64,000 bases of DNA from JAAYCT01 sp964499575 (GCA_964499575.1 CAZCLK010000004.1:53396-117395), one strand, 5' to 3'. Positions 27,616 through 36,784 are shown, counted from the stretch's first letter. Numbers and translations are program-made. The notes: generated from the letters alone by a model not told the origin.

Positions 27616-29442
27616 ATGGATAATACGGAAATCATTAAGAAGAACGGAAAACGCAAGTGGGTCATAACGGCCGCAGTTGTTTTTCTGATCATCATTGCGT
27701 TATTGACGTTCTTTTCGAATACGATCATGAATTACTCCCTGACGAAGGTTTCGGCGCAGTGGCCTCAATACGGTACGATCTCGGTCAGCAACAGGGCAAG
27801 CGGTACGATTGAAGCCGTAAAACCCGTAGATATCAAGGCGTTTGATTCCCGAACAGTCGAACAGGTTTTCGTATACGATTACTACGAAGTCATGGAGGGG
27901 GATGTTCTGCTGACCTTACAGCCGATCACTCAATCCGATGAACTGGATGCTTTGAAGGATGAACTGGAGGAAATCGAACTTCAGAGATACTACGATGGCC
28001 TGATGCCGGCCCATCCCACGGACTATTCGTCGTACGAAGATGCGATCGACACCGCTCAGACCGCTTTGACCGACGCCAAGACCGCTTTGTCCAACGCGCA
28101 GAATAAGAGCACGATTGTTTCGACGGCACAGACAACGGTGAATACGTCAAGTGCACTGATTATTCAGTTGGAAAGCGAAATCGAGGCCTTATCCACCTTG
28201 AAAGCGACGCTCGAACAGGAACTGTCCGAGATCCAATTTGAGCAGGAAGAAGCCGTAACGGCACTGGAACTGGAATGGGAGGATGCCGTCACCGCCAAGG
28301 AAACGGAGCGCGATGAAGCACTTGAACTACTGCAGGAAGAATTGGTTACGGCACAAGCGGCATTGGACGCTGTCCCCGAAGGCGACGATAATAGTGTCGA
28401 ACAGGCCGAAGTCGATCGGATCACGCAAGAGATCGCTTCGACCACAACCGACTATCAGGCGGAGATTGACGCGCTCAACGTTCAGTACGGGAGTCTGGTC
28501 GATACACTCAACGCTCAGTACCAGACACAGATCGATCAGCATAACACGGACATCACGCGTACGAGCACGCAGTTGAGTTCGAAATCAACGCAACTGGTAA
28601 GTGAGCAGACCAAACTCACCGACGCACAGGCCAAACTTGCCGAAGCGGAAACGTATCCGACCGTCACCGACGCCGAGAAGGAAGTCAAACGGGCGGAGAA
28701 GAGTCTTGAGCAATCAAAGACCGCTTTATCGGATCAGAAGCAACTCGATTGGATCGAGGCCGATAAGAAAAAGAAACAGAAGGAAGAAGACGATAAGTAT
28801 TTGCAGGATCTGAAGGATAAAATTGCCGCGATGGAAAAAACCATGAGCATTACGGAAATCCGTGCGCCGATCAGCGGTATGTTATCCGGTTTCTCCGTCA
28901 ATCCGGGTCAGCAGATCACAAAGGACGAAGTCCTCGGAACGATCACTAACAGCAGCGGAGGCTACAAGGCGGATTTCATCTATTCGACGGAACAAGCCCG
29001 AAGAATGTATCTCGGAATGCAATTGAACACAAACGCCTGGACCGGAGTCCGCGTGACGGTGACACGTATTCTGCCGAATCCCAGTGATCCCCGCAATACA
29101 CGTATCGTATCGACCGCGGTCGAAGGCGAAAACGTATGGGTCGGCGGCACTCTGGACGTTACGTTCGACGACTGGAGCCAGTCGTATGAGTGCATGGTAC
29201 CGAACAGCGCAATACACGAGGACAGCTCCGGAAAATTTGTTTACACGCTGACGACCAAGAGCGGTCCGTTGGGAGAACGGCATATCGCCTCGAAAATCAG
29301 CGTCGAGATCCTGGCGACCGACGGAAGAAATTCGGCGCTGGATCCCGCCGCCATTCAAGGAGCTCAAATCATTACGCGCACCGAGAAACCGATCGAAAAC
29401 GGCGAACAGGTACGACTCGAGTTTTTTCAGGAAGAGGGTTGA
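27616..29442 (+). CDS. HlyD-family efflux adaptor with long coiled coil
   Basis: A 608-residue membrane-anchored adaptor. One helix (residues ~15-37) is followed by a lipoyl/barrel-like opening (GTISVSNRASGTIEAVKPVDIKAF), then a coiled-coil region over ~115-410 rich in Gln, Thr, Glu and Lys heptads. A second barrel half begins near residue 415 (ITEIRAPISGMLSGFSVNPG). This is the RND/MFP (HlyD/MacA/YknX) adaptor pattern. In Gram-positive bacteria such proteins pair with MacB-like ABC exporters, and the next gene encodes a MacB-like domain. It is in the same + strand run as the permeases. Confidence 0.85.
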   Translation: MDNTEIIKKNGKRKWVITAAVVFLIIIALLTFFSNTIMNYSLTKVSAQWPQYGTISVSNRASGTIEAVKPVDIKAFDSRTVEQVFVYDYYEVMEGDVLLTLQPITQSDELDALKDELEEIELQRYYDGLMPAHPTDYSSYEDAIDTAQTALTDAKTALSNAQNKSTIVSTAQTTVNTSSALIIQLESEIEALSTLKATLEQELSEIQFEQEEAVTALELEWEDAVTAKETERDEALELLQEELVTAQAALDAVPEGDDNSVEQAEVDRITQEIASTTTDYQAEIDALNVQYGSLVDTLNAQYQTQIDQHNTDITRTSTQLSSKSTQLVSEQTKLTDAQAKLAEAETYPTVTDAEKEVKRAEKSLEQSKTALSDQKQLDWIEADKKKKQKEEDDKYLQDLKDKIAAMEKTMSITEIRAPISGMLSGFSVNPGQQITKDEVLGTITNSSGGYKADFIYSTEQARRMYLGMQLNTNAWTGVRVTVTRILPNPSDPRNTRIVSTAVEGENVWVGGTLDVTFDDWSQSYECMVPNSAIHEDSSGKFVYTLTTKSGPLGERHIASKISVEILATDGRNSALDPAAIQGAQIITRTEKPIENGEQVRLEFFQEEG

Positions 29443-29445
29443 CGC

Positions 29446-30741
29446 GTGACCTATAAGACGTTGGCGGTTCGGATCCGGGAAGCGATAAGGCGAAATATAA
29501 AAGGCTTTTTTCAAAAGCTGTTCCGCGGCTTGCCGTTTGTTTTTGCCGCCGTAGCCCTTTGCGCAATCCTCTTTTCCGCGATAAGGATCACGTTACTTAA
29601 AACCCCGCAATACGATCAATACGCGGCCGAGCGGTGGACTTCGGATTCCGGAAGATCGTATCGGCAGGTCAGTGTCATCGCGCGCAGTCAGTTGCAGGGA
29701 TCCGGACTCCCGCCGCTTTTCATCGATCCAGGTGTCAGTCTGAATAAGAACTCGATCACCGAGCTTCGTACCGCCATTGAGACGATCGTAGCCTCATCGG
29801 GCGGGAAGGACGATAAAAAGGGCTCCGATTCGAAGAAATCCCCCGGTGCGCGTGAATGGGTCGACGCTTATTATGCCGACGCCCGGGCTTATTTACAGGG
29901 AATGATCGACGGGCAGGATACCGGCACCGCATCGGAAGCGGTGGTGACCGGGATATCCGGTAATTATCGCCTCTTCCATCCGAGGCAACTTCTGGCGGGC
30001 AGTTTTCTCTCCGAGGAGCCTCTGGAACCTCAAAACATCGTATTGAACGAACCGTTGGCGTGGCTTTTGTTTAAGTCGACGGATGTGGTCGGACAATCGA
30101 TCCGGATCGGCTCCGAGGAATTTAGCATCATCGGAGTCGTCCGCGAACCAAGCGAAAAGATCGACATTGCGGCCGGCATGGACAAGCCGCGCGCATATAT
30201 TTATTTTGACCGGCTCGCCGATATCGATCCGAATTCCGACAATGCTCGGGCGATAAATGATTCATCGGAATTCTACCCGGGTGATCCGGCTGCGGAAGGG
30301 AGTAACGCCGATAATATCGGCATATTCTGCTATGAAGCGGTCCTTCCGGACCCGATCGACGGGATCGCCCTGAATGATTTGAAAAGCTCTTTGATGACCT
30401 ACGTCCCGAGCGAAGAGAATTTCTACTTTGTCAACAACACGGACCGGTTCGGATTATTGCGGATCGCGTCCGGAGTTTTCCCCATCGGACAGGATGCTCT
30501 TACACGTTCGAAATTCACCTTCCCGGAAAGCGAGATATCCGCGCAGATTACCGAACAGCACCTCACCGTTTGGTGGAGCGTCCTGATTGCCTCCGCGTTC
30601 TTCATGGTGATATCGCTTCTGGCTGCTTTTTTAACATTGAAGAAACGCCGCGCCCATCGAAAAGTCGAGCCGGAGGATAAGGACCCCGAAGACGACCGGC
30701 CGGTCCGGGACGACAATTTTCGGGCGATCCGCAGAGTTTGA
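29446..30741 (+). CDS. MacB periplasmic-core-like membrane protein lacking FtsX helices
   Basis: A 431-residue protein starting with GTG. It has an N-terminal helix (residues ~24-45), a large extracellular MacB-PCD-like domain (VLNEPLAWLLFKSTDVVGQSIRIG is the recognisable core; the domain also carries a Lys/Ser-rich insertion near 125-140) and a single C-terminal helix (~372-392). The tail is basic/acidic. MacB/YknZ permeases normally have four helices and a C-terminal FtsX domain with three of them. Here only two helices remain and there is no ATPase gene beside it. It probably acts as a specialised partner of the adaptor encoded just upstream (3-base gap), or as an assembly factor. Function is inferred. 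Confidence 0.75.
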   Translation: MTYKTLAVRIREAIRRNIKGFFQKLFRGLPFVFAAVALCAILFSAIRITLLKTPQYDQYAAERWTSDSGRSYRQVSVIARSQLQGSGLPPLFIDPGVSLNKNSITELRTAIETIVASSGGKDDKKGSDSKKSPGAREWVDAYYADARAYLQGMIDGQDTGTASEAVVTGISGNYRLFHPRQLLAGSFLSEEPLEPQNIVLNEPLAWLLFKSTDVVGQSIRIGSEEFSIIGVVREPSEKIDIAAGMDKPRAYIYFDRLADIDPNSDNARAINDSSEFYPGDPAAEGSNADNIGIFCYEAVLPDPIDGIALNDLKSSLMTYVPSEENFYFVNNTDRFGLLRIASGVFPIGQDALTRSKFTFPESEISAQITEQHLTVWWSVLIASAFFMVISLLAAFLTLKKRRAHRKVEPEDKDPEDDRPVRDDNFRAIRRV

Positions 30742-30763
30742 TCGCCCTTCCGGAGGATGAATC

Positions 30764-31828
30764 GTGACGGATCGGACCCGTATCTTTCGCCAAAAAACAA
30801 AGCGAGCCGGCGCATGCCTGACTTGCTTCATGTTTTCGTTTTTCTTATCGTCATGTGTGCCAAAGGTCCCCGTCTCCGACAAGAGCGCGAAGGTCGAATT
30901 TTTTTCGATGAACACGATCAATACCATCGAGGTTCGCGGACCGGAAGCGGAAGAAGCGGCCAACGCCGGCCGGGATGAGGTGTACCGATTAGAGCGCCTC
31001 CTGTCGCGCACCGACCCCGGAAGTGAGATCTTTATGGTCAACGCCGCCGAAGGAGAATGGACGGAGGTTTCGGAAGAAACCTTTAATTTGATCCGAACGG
31101 CGATCCGTTATTGCGGGGAGACCGACGGAGCGTTTGACCTCACTGTTGCTCCGGTCATGGATCTGTGGGGTTTTACGGGCGGAGAGCATCGTGTGCCGGA
31201 TGACGCGGAGATCCTGTCGGTCCTTGATCGGATCGGCTATGAACATGTACTCCTGGATGAAGCGAAAAGCAGTGTAAAGCTCGAAATTCCGGGTATGAGC
31301 CTGGACCTTGGAGCTGTCGCCAAGGGATACGCGGGTGACTGCGTAATAAAGATCATACAACAGTTTGATGTAAAATCCGCTCTGATCAATTTGGGCGGCA
31401 ACGTAACGGTCTTCGGAAGCAAACCGGACGGGAACGGGTTCAGAGTGGCGATCAAGGATCCCGAAGACCCCGAAGTCTATCTGGGCGTCCTCGAATTGAA
31501 AGACACGAATATCGTCACCTCGGGCGGATACGAGCGTTTTTTTGAAAGCGACGGAAAGGTGTATATTCATATCATGGATCCGGAGACGGCGCGCCCCGCA
31601 CAGTCCGATCTCCTGTCGGTCAGCGTCATTGATCCGGACGGCACGCGGTGTGACATCCTCTCGACCGCCTTGTTCGTGATGGGAAAGGAAGAAGCGATCC
31701 GGTATTGGGAGGAACATCGCGATCTCGGGTTGGTCATGGCGACAACGGACGGGGAGGTCCTGGTCAGCGAGAACCTGAAGGACAGCTTCGAGGTGACGGG
31801 AGGGAAGAGCGTGACATATTTTGGCTAA
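30764..31828 (+). CDS. apbE: FAD:protein FMN transferase (ApbE), lipoprotein
   Basis: ApbE covalently attaches FMN to Thr/Ser of exported or membrane flavoproteins such as RnfG-like or FMN-bind proteins. The 354-residue product carries a lipobox LSSC near residue 31, so the enzyme sits outside the membrane. Family motifs present are DLGAVAKGYAGD, ALINLGGNVTVFG, HIMDPETARPA and the Mg-binding DILSTALFVMG. GTG start; GGAGG ends 7 bases upstream. No FMN-bind acceptor is visible in this window, so its target lies elsewhere or is unrecognised. It starts the ApbE-NusG_II-Gx trio. Confidence 0.93.
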   Translation: MTDRTRIFRQKTKRAGACLTCFMFSFFLSSCVPKVPVSDKSAKVEFFSMNTINTIEVRGPEAEEAANAGRDEVYRLERLLSRTDPGSEIFMVNAAEGEWTEVSEETFNLIRTAIRYCGETDGAFDLTVAPVMDLWGFTGGEHRVPDDAEILSVLDRIGYEHVLLDEAKSSVKLEIPGMSLDLGAVAKGYAGDCVIKIIQQFDVKSALINLGGNVTVFGSKPDGNGFRVAIKDPEDPEVYLGVLELKDTNIVTSGGYERFFESDGKVYIHIMDPETARPAQSDLLSVSVIDPDGTRCDILSTALFVMGKEEAIRYWEEHRDLGLVMATTDGEVLVSENLKDSFEVTGGKSVTYFG

Positions 31829-32258
31829 AAAAGAGCGTCCGAATCTCCGTTTTAATTTCAGAGACCTGATATTGATCATCGCCCTGGCACTGATCGGTCT
31901 GATACCGTTTGCGCTGATGTCAAACGCGCAGCGCAACGGAAACGAATCCCGGAAAGTGGCTGTCCTTACCGTTGCGGGCGCGGAAGTCTGGCGCTGCCCG
32001 ATCGATGTCAGTATGAAGCCGGTCGAATATTCCGCGGAGATAAACGGAGAAATATTTACAGTAATCGCGGACTCCGCGGGTGCTCGTGTCAGCCGTTCGG
32101 ATTGTCCGGATCAGATATGCGTGGAAACCGGTAATATTTCAAAGGTCGGCCAGACTGTGGTCTGTGTCCCTTATCGCGCGGTGTTGCGCATCGAATACGC
32201 CGGCGACGATACGGGGATGAAAGACAATGAGGGCGCGATCGACGCAGTTTCGGGATGA
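31821..32258 (+). CDS. NusG domain II-containing membrane-anchored protein
   Basis: A 145-residue protein with an N-terminal membrane helix (residues ~13-35, DLILIIALALIGLIPF) and a C-terminal NusG_II-like domain (PF07009) with two cysteine-containing turns (SDCPDQICVETG and VVCVPYR). It is not the transcription factor NusG. It starts with a TTG inside the apbE stop region (an 8-base overlap), so it is translationally coupled to ApbE. The same trio occurs in many Firmicutes, next to extracellular flavin or quinone functions, but its role is not established. Confidence 0.85.
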   Translation: MAKKERPNLRFNFRDLILIIALALIGLIPFALMSNAQRNGNESRKVAVLTVAGAEVWRCPIDVSMKPVEYSAEINGEIFTVIADSAGARVSRSDCPDQICVETGNISKVGQTVVCVPYRAVLRIEYAGDDTGMKDNEGAIDAVSG

Positions 32259-32269
32259 GCGGAGGAAAA

Positions 32270-32791
32270 ATGAAGGATCGGACGGCAAAACTGACCGCCT
32301 GGGGCGTGATGACGGCGCTTTCATTGGCACTTACCGTTGCTGAATCAATGATTATTCCGGCCGGCTTGCTTCCGGTCCCCGGATTCCGGCTCGGTTTTGC
32401 GAACATCGCTATTTTAATCTCGGTCTATCTTTTCGGAGCGCTGCCGTCCCTAGGCATTGTGCTTTTGCGAACATTGGCCGTGTTCGCTTTCGGCGGAAAT
32501 CTCAGCGCGTTTCTTTTTTCTCTTTGCGGTGGCCTTCTGGCTCTGCTTGTGATGCTGACTTTGCGAAAAACAGGACTGTTTTCTCTCTTCGGAGTCAGCG
32601 CGGGTGGCGCGGCAGCACACTCTGTCGGGCAAATATCGGCTGGTGTATTTCTTACCGGAAGTTTCCGGGTTTTTTACTATCTGCCGCTTTTATTGTGGGC
32701 GTCGATCGCGGCAGGGCTTCTGATCGCGCTGATCTCCGCGCCGATCTATCGGTCGGTTGACGCTTTTTTTCGCGCGCCGCGCTCCGAATAA
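32270..32791 (+). CDS. Gx transporter family protein (heptaprenyl diphosphate synthase component I-like)
   Basis: A 173-residue hydrophobic protein with about five helices. It contains the PVPGFRLGFANIAILI segment characteristic of the Gx transporter/Hpre_diP_synt_I family (PF07456). In other genomes it sits beside a polyprenyl diphosphate synthase, NusG_II and ApbE genes; no prenyl synthase is in this window. ATG 32270 is chosen over 32255 because GGAGG lies 5 bases before it. The gene directly follows the NusG_II gene. Confidence 0.85.
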   Translation: MKDRTAKLTAWGVMTALSLALTVAESMIIPAGLLPVPGFRLGFANIAILISVYLFGALPSLGIVLLRTLAVFAFGGNLSAFLFSLCGGLLALLVMLTLRKTGLFSLFGVSAGGAAAHSVGQISAGVFLTGSFRVFYYLPLLLWASIAAGLLIALISAPIYRSVDAFFRAPRSE

Positions 32792-32873
32792 TCCTTTTTT
32801 CAAAAATCTTTACGATATGCTAAAATAAATAAGAAGTACGGCAGTGTTTTTCGATGATCCTTCGAGGGTGTGG

Positions 32874-33695
32874 ATGAAACAACCGGATAATCCCTTCTGG
32901 CCCCAAAAGAGTATCCTGCACCCGGTTCCGCCGCGGGAGCCTTACGTGCCGGTTCGTTGTGTTCGAAGCGCGCTGACGCGCGAGGAGCAACGGGCGATCG
33001 ATCGTGTAATTGTTAAGAAGTATCAGATCCCCCTCACGGTCCTGATGGAACATGCCGGCTTAGCCGTCGCGGACGTCAGTTCATATGTCGCCGGCGCTAC
33101 GACTACGCCGGTCCATATATTCGCCGGTCGCGGAAACAACGGCGGCGACGCGTATGTATGCGCCCGATTGATGTATTCCCGGGGCTTTTCCGTTACGGTT
33201 TGGGATTGCTTTCCGGGCGTGGAGCACACCGGTGCCGTCGGGATTATGCGCGAAGCGGTCCGTCTTCTCGGGATTCGCATCCTGCCGGCGGAAGAGTTCG
33301 ATGCCGCGAAATTGAGAAGCGGGGTGTCCCGCATGATCGACGAGAAGGTGTCGGGCATCCCTTGCGTCATCGTGGATGGAATTATCGGGACCGGATATGA
33401 ATATGCGCGCCCCCTGCCGCCGGCGCTTCAAAGAATCACCGGAAAGATTGAGGAAGCGCATACGCGCGGAGCCCGGGTCGTTTCCGTCGATATTCCCACG
33501 GGTGTAGACGCGGACACCGCCGAGGCGGATCCGTTCGCTGTATCCGCCGACTGCACCGTTACCTTTATCCTTCCCAAATCAGGAATCACACGCGGAAAGG
33601 GGCGCGCGTTATCCGGACAGATCCGGATATCCCCGCTCGGACTGCCGGTGAATTTTGCGGATATTGCGCTGGGTCCGCCGAGGAAAACAGAATGA
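32874..33695 (+). CDS. nnrE: NAD(P)H-hydrate epimerase (YjeF N-terminal type)
   Basis: Repairs damaged nicotinamide cofactors by interconverting R and S forms of NAD(P)HX. The protein of about 273 residues has the AGRGNNGGDAYVCARL loop, the DGIIGTGYE segment and SVDIPTGVDADT, all NnrE/YjeF_N hallmarks. It lacks the C-terminal ADP/ATP-dependent dehydratase (NnrD) domain that is often fused, and no nnrD is seen nearby. Start options are GTG 32844 or ATG 32874; the latter follows GAGGGTG. It overlaps the D-lactate dehydrogenase start by 4 bases, an ATGA. Confidence 0.9.
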   Translation: MKQPDNPFWPQKSILHPVPPREPYVPVRCVRSALTREEQRAIDRVIVKKYQIPLTVLMEHAGLAVADVSSYVAGATTTPVHIFAGRGNNGGDAYVCARLMYSRGFSVTVWDCFPGVEHTGAVGIMREAVRLLGIRILPAEEFDAAKLRSGVSRMIDEKVSGIPCVIVDGIIGTGYEYARPLPPALQRITGKIEEAHTRGARVVSVDIPTGVDADTAEADPFAVSADCTVTFILPKSGITRGKGRALSGQIRISPLGLPVNFADIALGPPRKTE

Positions 33696-34726
33696 AAATT
33701 GCCTTATACGACGCCAAACCCTATGACCGCGTCTGGTTTGACCGCTTCTCGCCGGAGTTCGGTTTTTCGATCCGGTATATCGAGGAACGCATTTCGCCCG
33801 ATAACTGTGTTTTGGCGGACGGTTGCGATGCGGTCTGTGTTTTTGTTAACGATCACGTCGACGCGACCGTGATTCGTAAACTCTATGAAATCGGCATCAG
33901 CGCCATTTTACTCCGCTGTACCGGCTACAATAACGTCGAGTTCCGGGAGGCATTCGGGAAGATTCATGTGATGCGCGTCCCGGCATATTCTCCGTATGCC
34001 GTCGCGGAGTATTCCTGCGCGCTCCTTCTTTCGGTGAATCGCAAGACGCACCGCGCCTACTCGCGGACCCGCGACTATAACTTTTCGATTAACGGACTCA
34101 TGGGTACGGATCTTCACGGTAAGACCGCCGGAGTGATCGGGACCGGCAAGATCGGCCGGATTATGGCCGGTATTCTCAAAGGTTTCGGCATGCGTGTCAT
34201 CGCGTATGATCCCTACCCGCCCAAAGACGCCGATTTCGAGATGGTCCCGCTTGAACAGATATGGAAACAGTCGGATGTAATTTCCCTGCATTGTCCGTTG
34301 ACGCCCGAAACGACGCATCTGATTAACCGCGACACGCTCCTTCGGATGAAAGACGGCGTCGTCCTCATCAACTCCTCGCGCGGAGGTCTGATTGATACGA
34401 CCGCGCTGATCGAAGCGGTCAAGGACCGGAAACTCGGCGGCGTCGGGCTGGATGTATACGAAGAGGAAGATGATTACTTTTTTGAGGACCGATCCAATGA
34501 CATTCCGGAGGACGAGGAACTCGTCCGGTTGATGAGTTTCCCGAATGTCCTTATTACATCTCATCAGGCCTTCTTCACGGCTGAGGCGATGGAGGCGATC
34601 GCACGCACCACGCTCGAAAATCTTGATCGCCTTCGCAGAGGCGTCTATCTGGAGAATGAAATCTGTTACCGTTGCGGGAAAGAAGGGGTCTGCGATCGTG
34701 AAAACAAGCGTGAAAATTGCTTTTGA
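33692..34726 (+). CDS. ldhA: D-lactate dehydrogenase (NAD-dependent)
   Basis: A 344-residue member of the D-isomer-specific 2-hydroxyacid dehydrogenases, most like fermentative D-lactate dehydrogenase. It has VPAYSPYAVAEYSC, the Rossmann loop VIGTGKIGR, DVISLHCPLTPET, INSSRGGLID with the catalytic Arg, and LITSHQAFFT with the catalytic His. It reduces pyruvate to D-lactate in fermentation. The C-terminal tail is cysteine-containing (ICYRCGK). Translationally coupled to the NnrE gene. Confidence 0.92.
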   Translation: MKIALYDAKPYDRVWFDRFSPEFGFSIRYIEERISPDNCVLADGCDAVCVFVNDHVDATVIRKLYEIGISAILLRCTGYNNVEFREAFGKIHVMRVPAYSPYAVAEYSCALLLSVNRKTHRAYSRTRDYNFSINGLMGTDLHGKTAGVIGTGKIGRIMAGILKGFGMRVIAYDPYPPKDADFEMVPLEQIWKQSDVISLHCPLTPETTHLINRDTLLRMKDGVVLINSSRGGLIDTTALIEAVKDRKLGGVGLDVYEEEDDYFFEDRSNDIPEDEELVRLMSFPNVLITSHQAFFTAEAMEAIARTTLENLDRLRRGVYLENEICYRCGKEGVCDRENKRENCF

Positions 34727-34761
34727 TCCTGCTTGGAACGTTTACGAACCGGCCTTCTCAC

Positions 34762-34790
34762 TTGCGGGCCATGAATTTGAGGAATAGAAT
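34762..34790 (+). promoter_or_regulatory. Promoter of the TPR/TolB-like gene
   Basis: TTGCGG (34762-34767) and TAGAAT (34785-34790) are separated by 17 bases, 41 bases before the ATG at 34831. The same -35 hexamer is seen at 40215. Confidence 0.6.
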
Positions 34791-34830
34791 AATTGAAACA
34801 GAGTATTGACCGGTTACGGAGGAACAGGAT

Positions 34831-36717
34831 ATGAAACTGCCGGGCTTTTTGAAATCACATAAGCACAAGTCCGAAGATGTGTCCGGCTCCGAAGAGGCGT
34901 TGGAGTACCCGGGCAACGCTGCGCATGAGTTCATTCGTCCTTCTGAATCTCCCGTTCCGGCGGATTTTGTGCCTCATGCCGGCGATATAACGCCTTCGGA
35001 GGCCGGACAGGAATCCGCGTCGATAGAAACCGTGTCGAAAACACCCACCCCGAAAGCACCCGCGCCTCCGGTTTCATCAGAACCGCCGGTTCAGCCTTCT
35101 GCGCCGCCGGCTCCCTCCGTTTCGACTCCGTCAGCGGAACCGGACGTAAAAGTGCAAAGAGAACCGGACGATATCGAAAGTGTATGGTTTTCGCTGATCG
35201 ATAACCCGAATAACGAGAAGAATCTGAAACTGCTGGTACGATATTGTGAAACGCGAAAAGGGCCCGCGGCCGTTGAGGCGGCCTTGAGCGAACTGGCGAT
35301 GGAGCCCAATGCTTATATACCTCAGCTGATGTTGGCTTCGCGCGCACTCGAGCGCAAAGCTCCTTCGGACGCCATACGTCATTATGAGGAACTCTTGACT
35401 AAAGCGGCGCCGAATGACTATAGCCTTTTGCGCATGTCCGCAGAACTTGGGCGGCACGGCTTACCCGGGGAAGTCATCCGATTGGTTTTGCCGAGATATG
35501 ATGCCGCAAAACACAACGCGTATATCGGCCTCAATATACTTCAGGCGAGTAAAGACAGCGGCAGGCTCGCGGAGGGACAAGCCGTTTGGGCGGAGTTGCA
35601 AAAACACGACCGTCCCGGGATCGCCGCCGCACTGGAAAAACTGTCTCCGGTATTCGGAAAGGAAACGCCGAAAGTGAAGATTAATCCTGCGGATCTGGAT
35701 TCTTCGGCTCCGGGGGATATGCCGGCTCATTCGAATACACCGGATACCGATTCGGAGGACACCGGCGTTCCGGCACGGGACGAAGTTGATCCGGCTCCCG
35801 GGGTGGCGGAGTTGTCGGCCGTTTCGATGCCGGTGAGCGTTCATAACGGCGATCGCCCCCGAATAATTGACATTCCCCCCTGGAGGCTGTGGATTCCCGC
35901 GCTTCGGGATATTCTCCCGGAGCCGGAAACCAACGTTCGCGTCGGCTTGTATCTCTATTCGGACACGTCTTCAAAACCGACGGTAGAAGCCGTGAACGCA
36001 GTGAAGGCGGTCACGATCGGTTTGCCGCTTTTACTCGGGGAGATGCTTTTGTTCTCCGCTCCGGTGGTGCCGGTTGTTCTTTTCCCGCTGAGTTTTTCAA
36101 AGGGACCGGATTCCGGCGCCGCAGAACCGGATATTGCGGAACTTTTCGCGCTGTGCGCAAAGGAGTCGCTAAATTTTCTCATTGCCGGAACGTCAGCCGA
36201 TGAAGGAGATCACCGGACGATCCGTACATGGATCCTCGATCGCGCGAAAAACACCGCCCGGGTGTTGTCATGCACCTGCGCACCGGAAGAATTCGGGGAA
36301 GCCGCACTTGCGCATGTCGACGAGATTATCGGGCCGTTCTCGGACAAAAATTATGCGTTTGAGGCCAAACGCCGCGGCTTTACGTACTCGGTTCCGACCG
36401 CGCCTCTTTTTGAGCGGCAACTTGACGCGCTCATGCGACTGGGGCTCCGCGCGCTCGTCGACTCCGGATATTGCTCGTCGGATATCCTGTGTTCCCAGCC
36501 TGAATTTCTCGAAAAACTCGCGGAATTGTGCCGGATGAAACCGTTCAGTCAGAATTATCTGATGATGCTGCTCGGAGGCATGATCTCGGACCGCGAAAAC
36601 GGCGGCGAGTCATTTCTGAAGCACCGCGAATTGCTTTTTGATACCGCACATAAGCTTCAGTATACCCCCTGTGTCACAACGGCACGAAAAGCTCTGGACA
36701 AAGTGTTGACCCTTTGA
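34831..36717 (+). CDS. Unrecognised protein with TPR-like and TolB/FlgO-like domains
   Basis: I do not recognise a named family for this 628-residue protein. An N-terminal Pro/Ser/Glu-rich region covers residues 20-110. A helical TPR-like segment at ~115-285 has repeated helix pairs (EPNAYIPQLMLASRALERKAPSDAIRHY and following). A second acidic linker covers ~290-345. An alpha/beta domain at ~350-500 has an exposed segment like the N-terminal TolB/FlgO fold (LIAGTSADEGDHRTIRTWILD). The C-terminal helical part is about 125 residues. No signal peptide or membrane anchor is seen, so it is probably cytoplasmic. GGAGG precedes the ATG. Confidence 0.8.
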   Translation: MKLPGFLKSHKHKSEDVSGSEEALEYPGNAAHEFIRPSESPVPADFVPHAGDITPSEAGQESASIETVSKTPTPKAPAPPVSSEPPVQPSAPPAPSVSTPSAEPDVKVQREPDDIESVWFSLIDNPNNEKNLKLLVRYCETRKGPAAVEAALSELAMEPNAYIPQLMLASRALERKAPSDAIRHYEELLTKAAPNDYSLLRMSAELGRHGLPGEVIRLVLPRYDAAKHNAYIGLNILQASKDSGRLAEGQAVWAELQKHDRPGIAAALEKLSPVFGKETPKVKINPADLDSSAPGDMPAHSNTPDTDSEDTGVPARDEVDPAPGVAELSAVSMPVSVHNGDRPRIIDIPPWRLWIPALRDILPEPETNVRVGLYLYSDTSSKPTVEAVNAVKAVTIGLPLLLGEMLLFSAPVVPVVLFPLSFSKGPDSGAAEPDIAELFALCAKESLNFLIAGTSADEGDHRTIRTWILDRAKNTARVLSCTCAPEEFGEAALAHVDEIIGPFSDKNYAFEAKRRGFTYSVPTAPLFERQLDALMRLGLRALVDSGYCSSDILCSQPEFLEKLAELCRMKPFSQNYLMMLLGGMISDRENGGESFLKHRELLFDTAHKLQYTPCVTTARKALDKVLTL

Positions 36718-36784
36718 AAACAAATCATTCCGGCTTTGCCGGAAGGGCCGAAGGGCAAAAATCCCCGGCTTGGAGGATTAAAAA

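Noticed and set aside
34699..34787. Short GTG-started frame of about 29 codons after the D-lactate dehydrogenase gene
   Set aside because: It overlaps the dehydrogenase end in another frame and holds the -35 and -10 of the next gene's promoter; no evidence of translation beyond a moderate G-rich upstream stretch.
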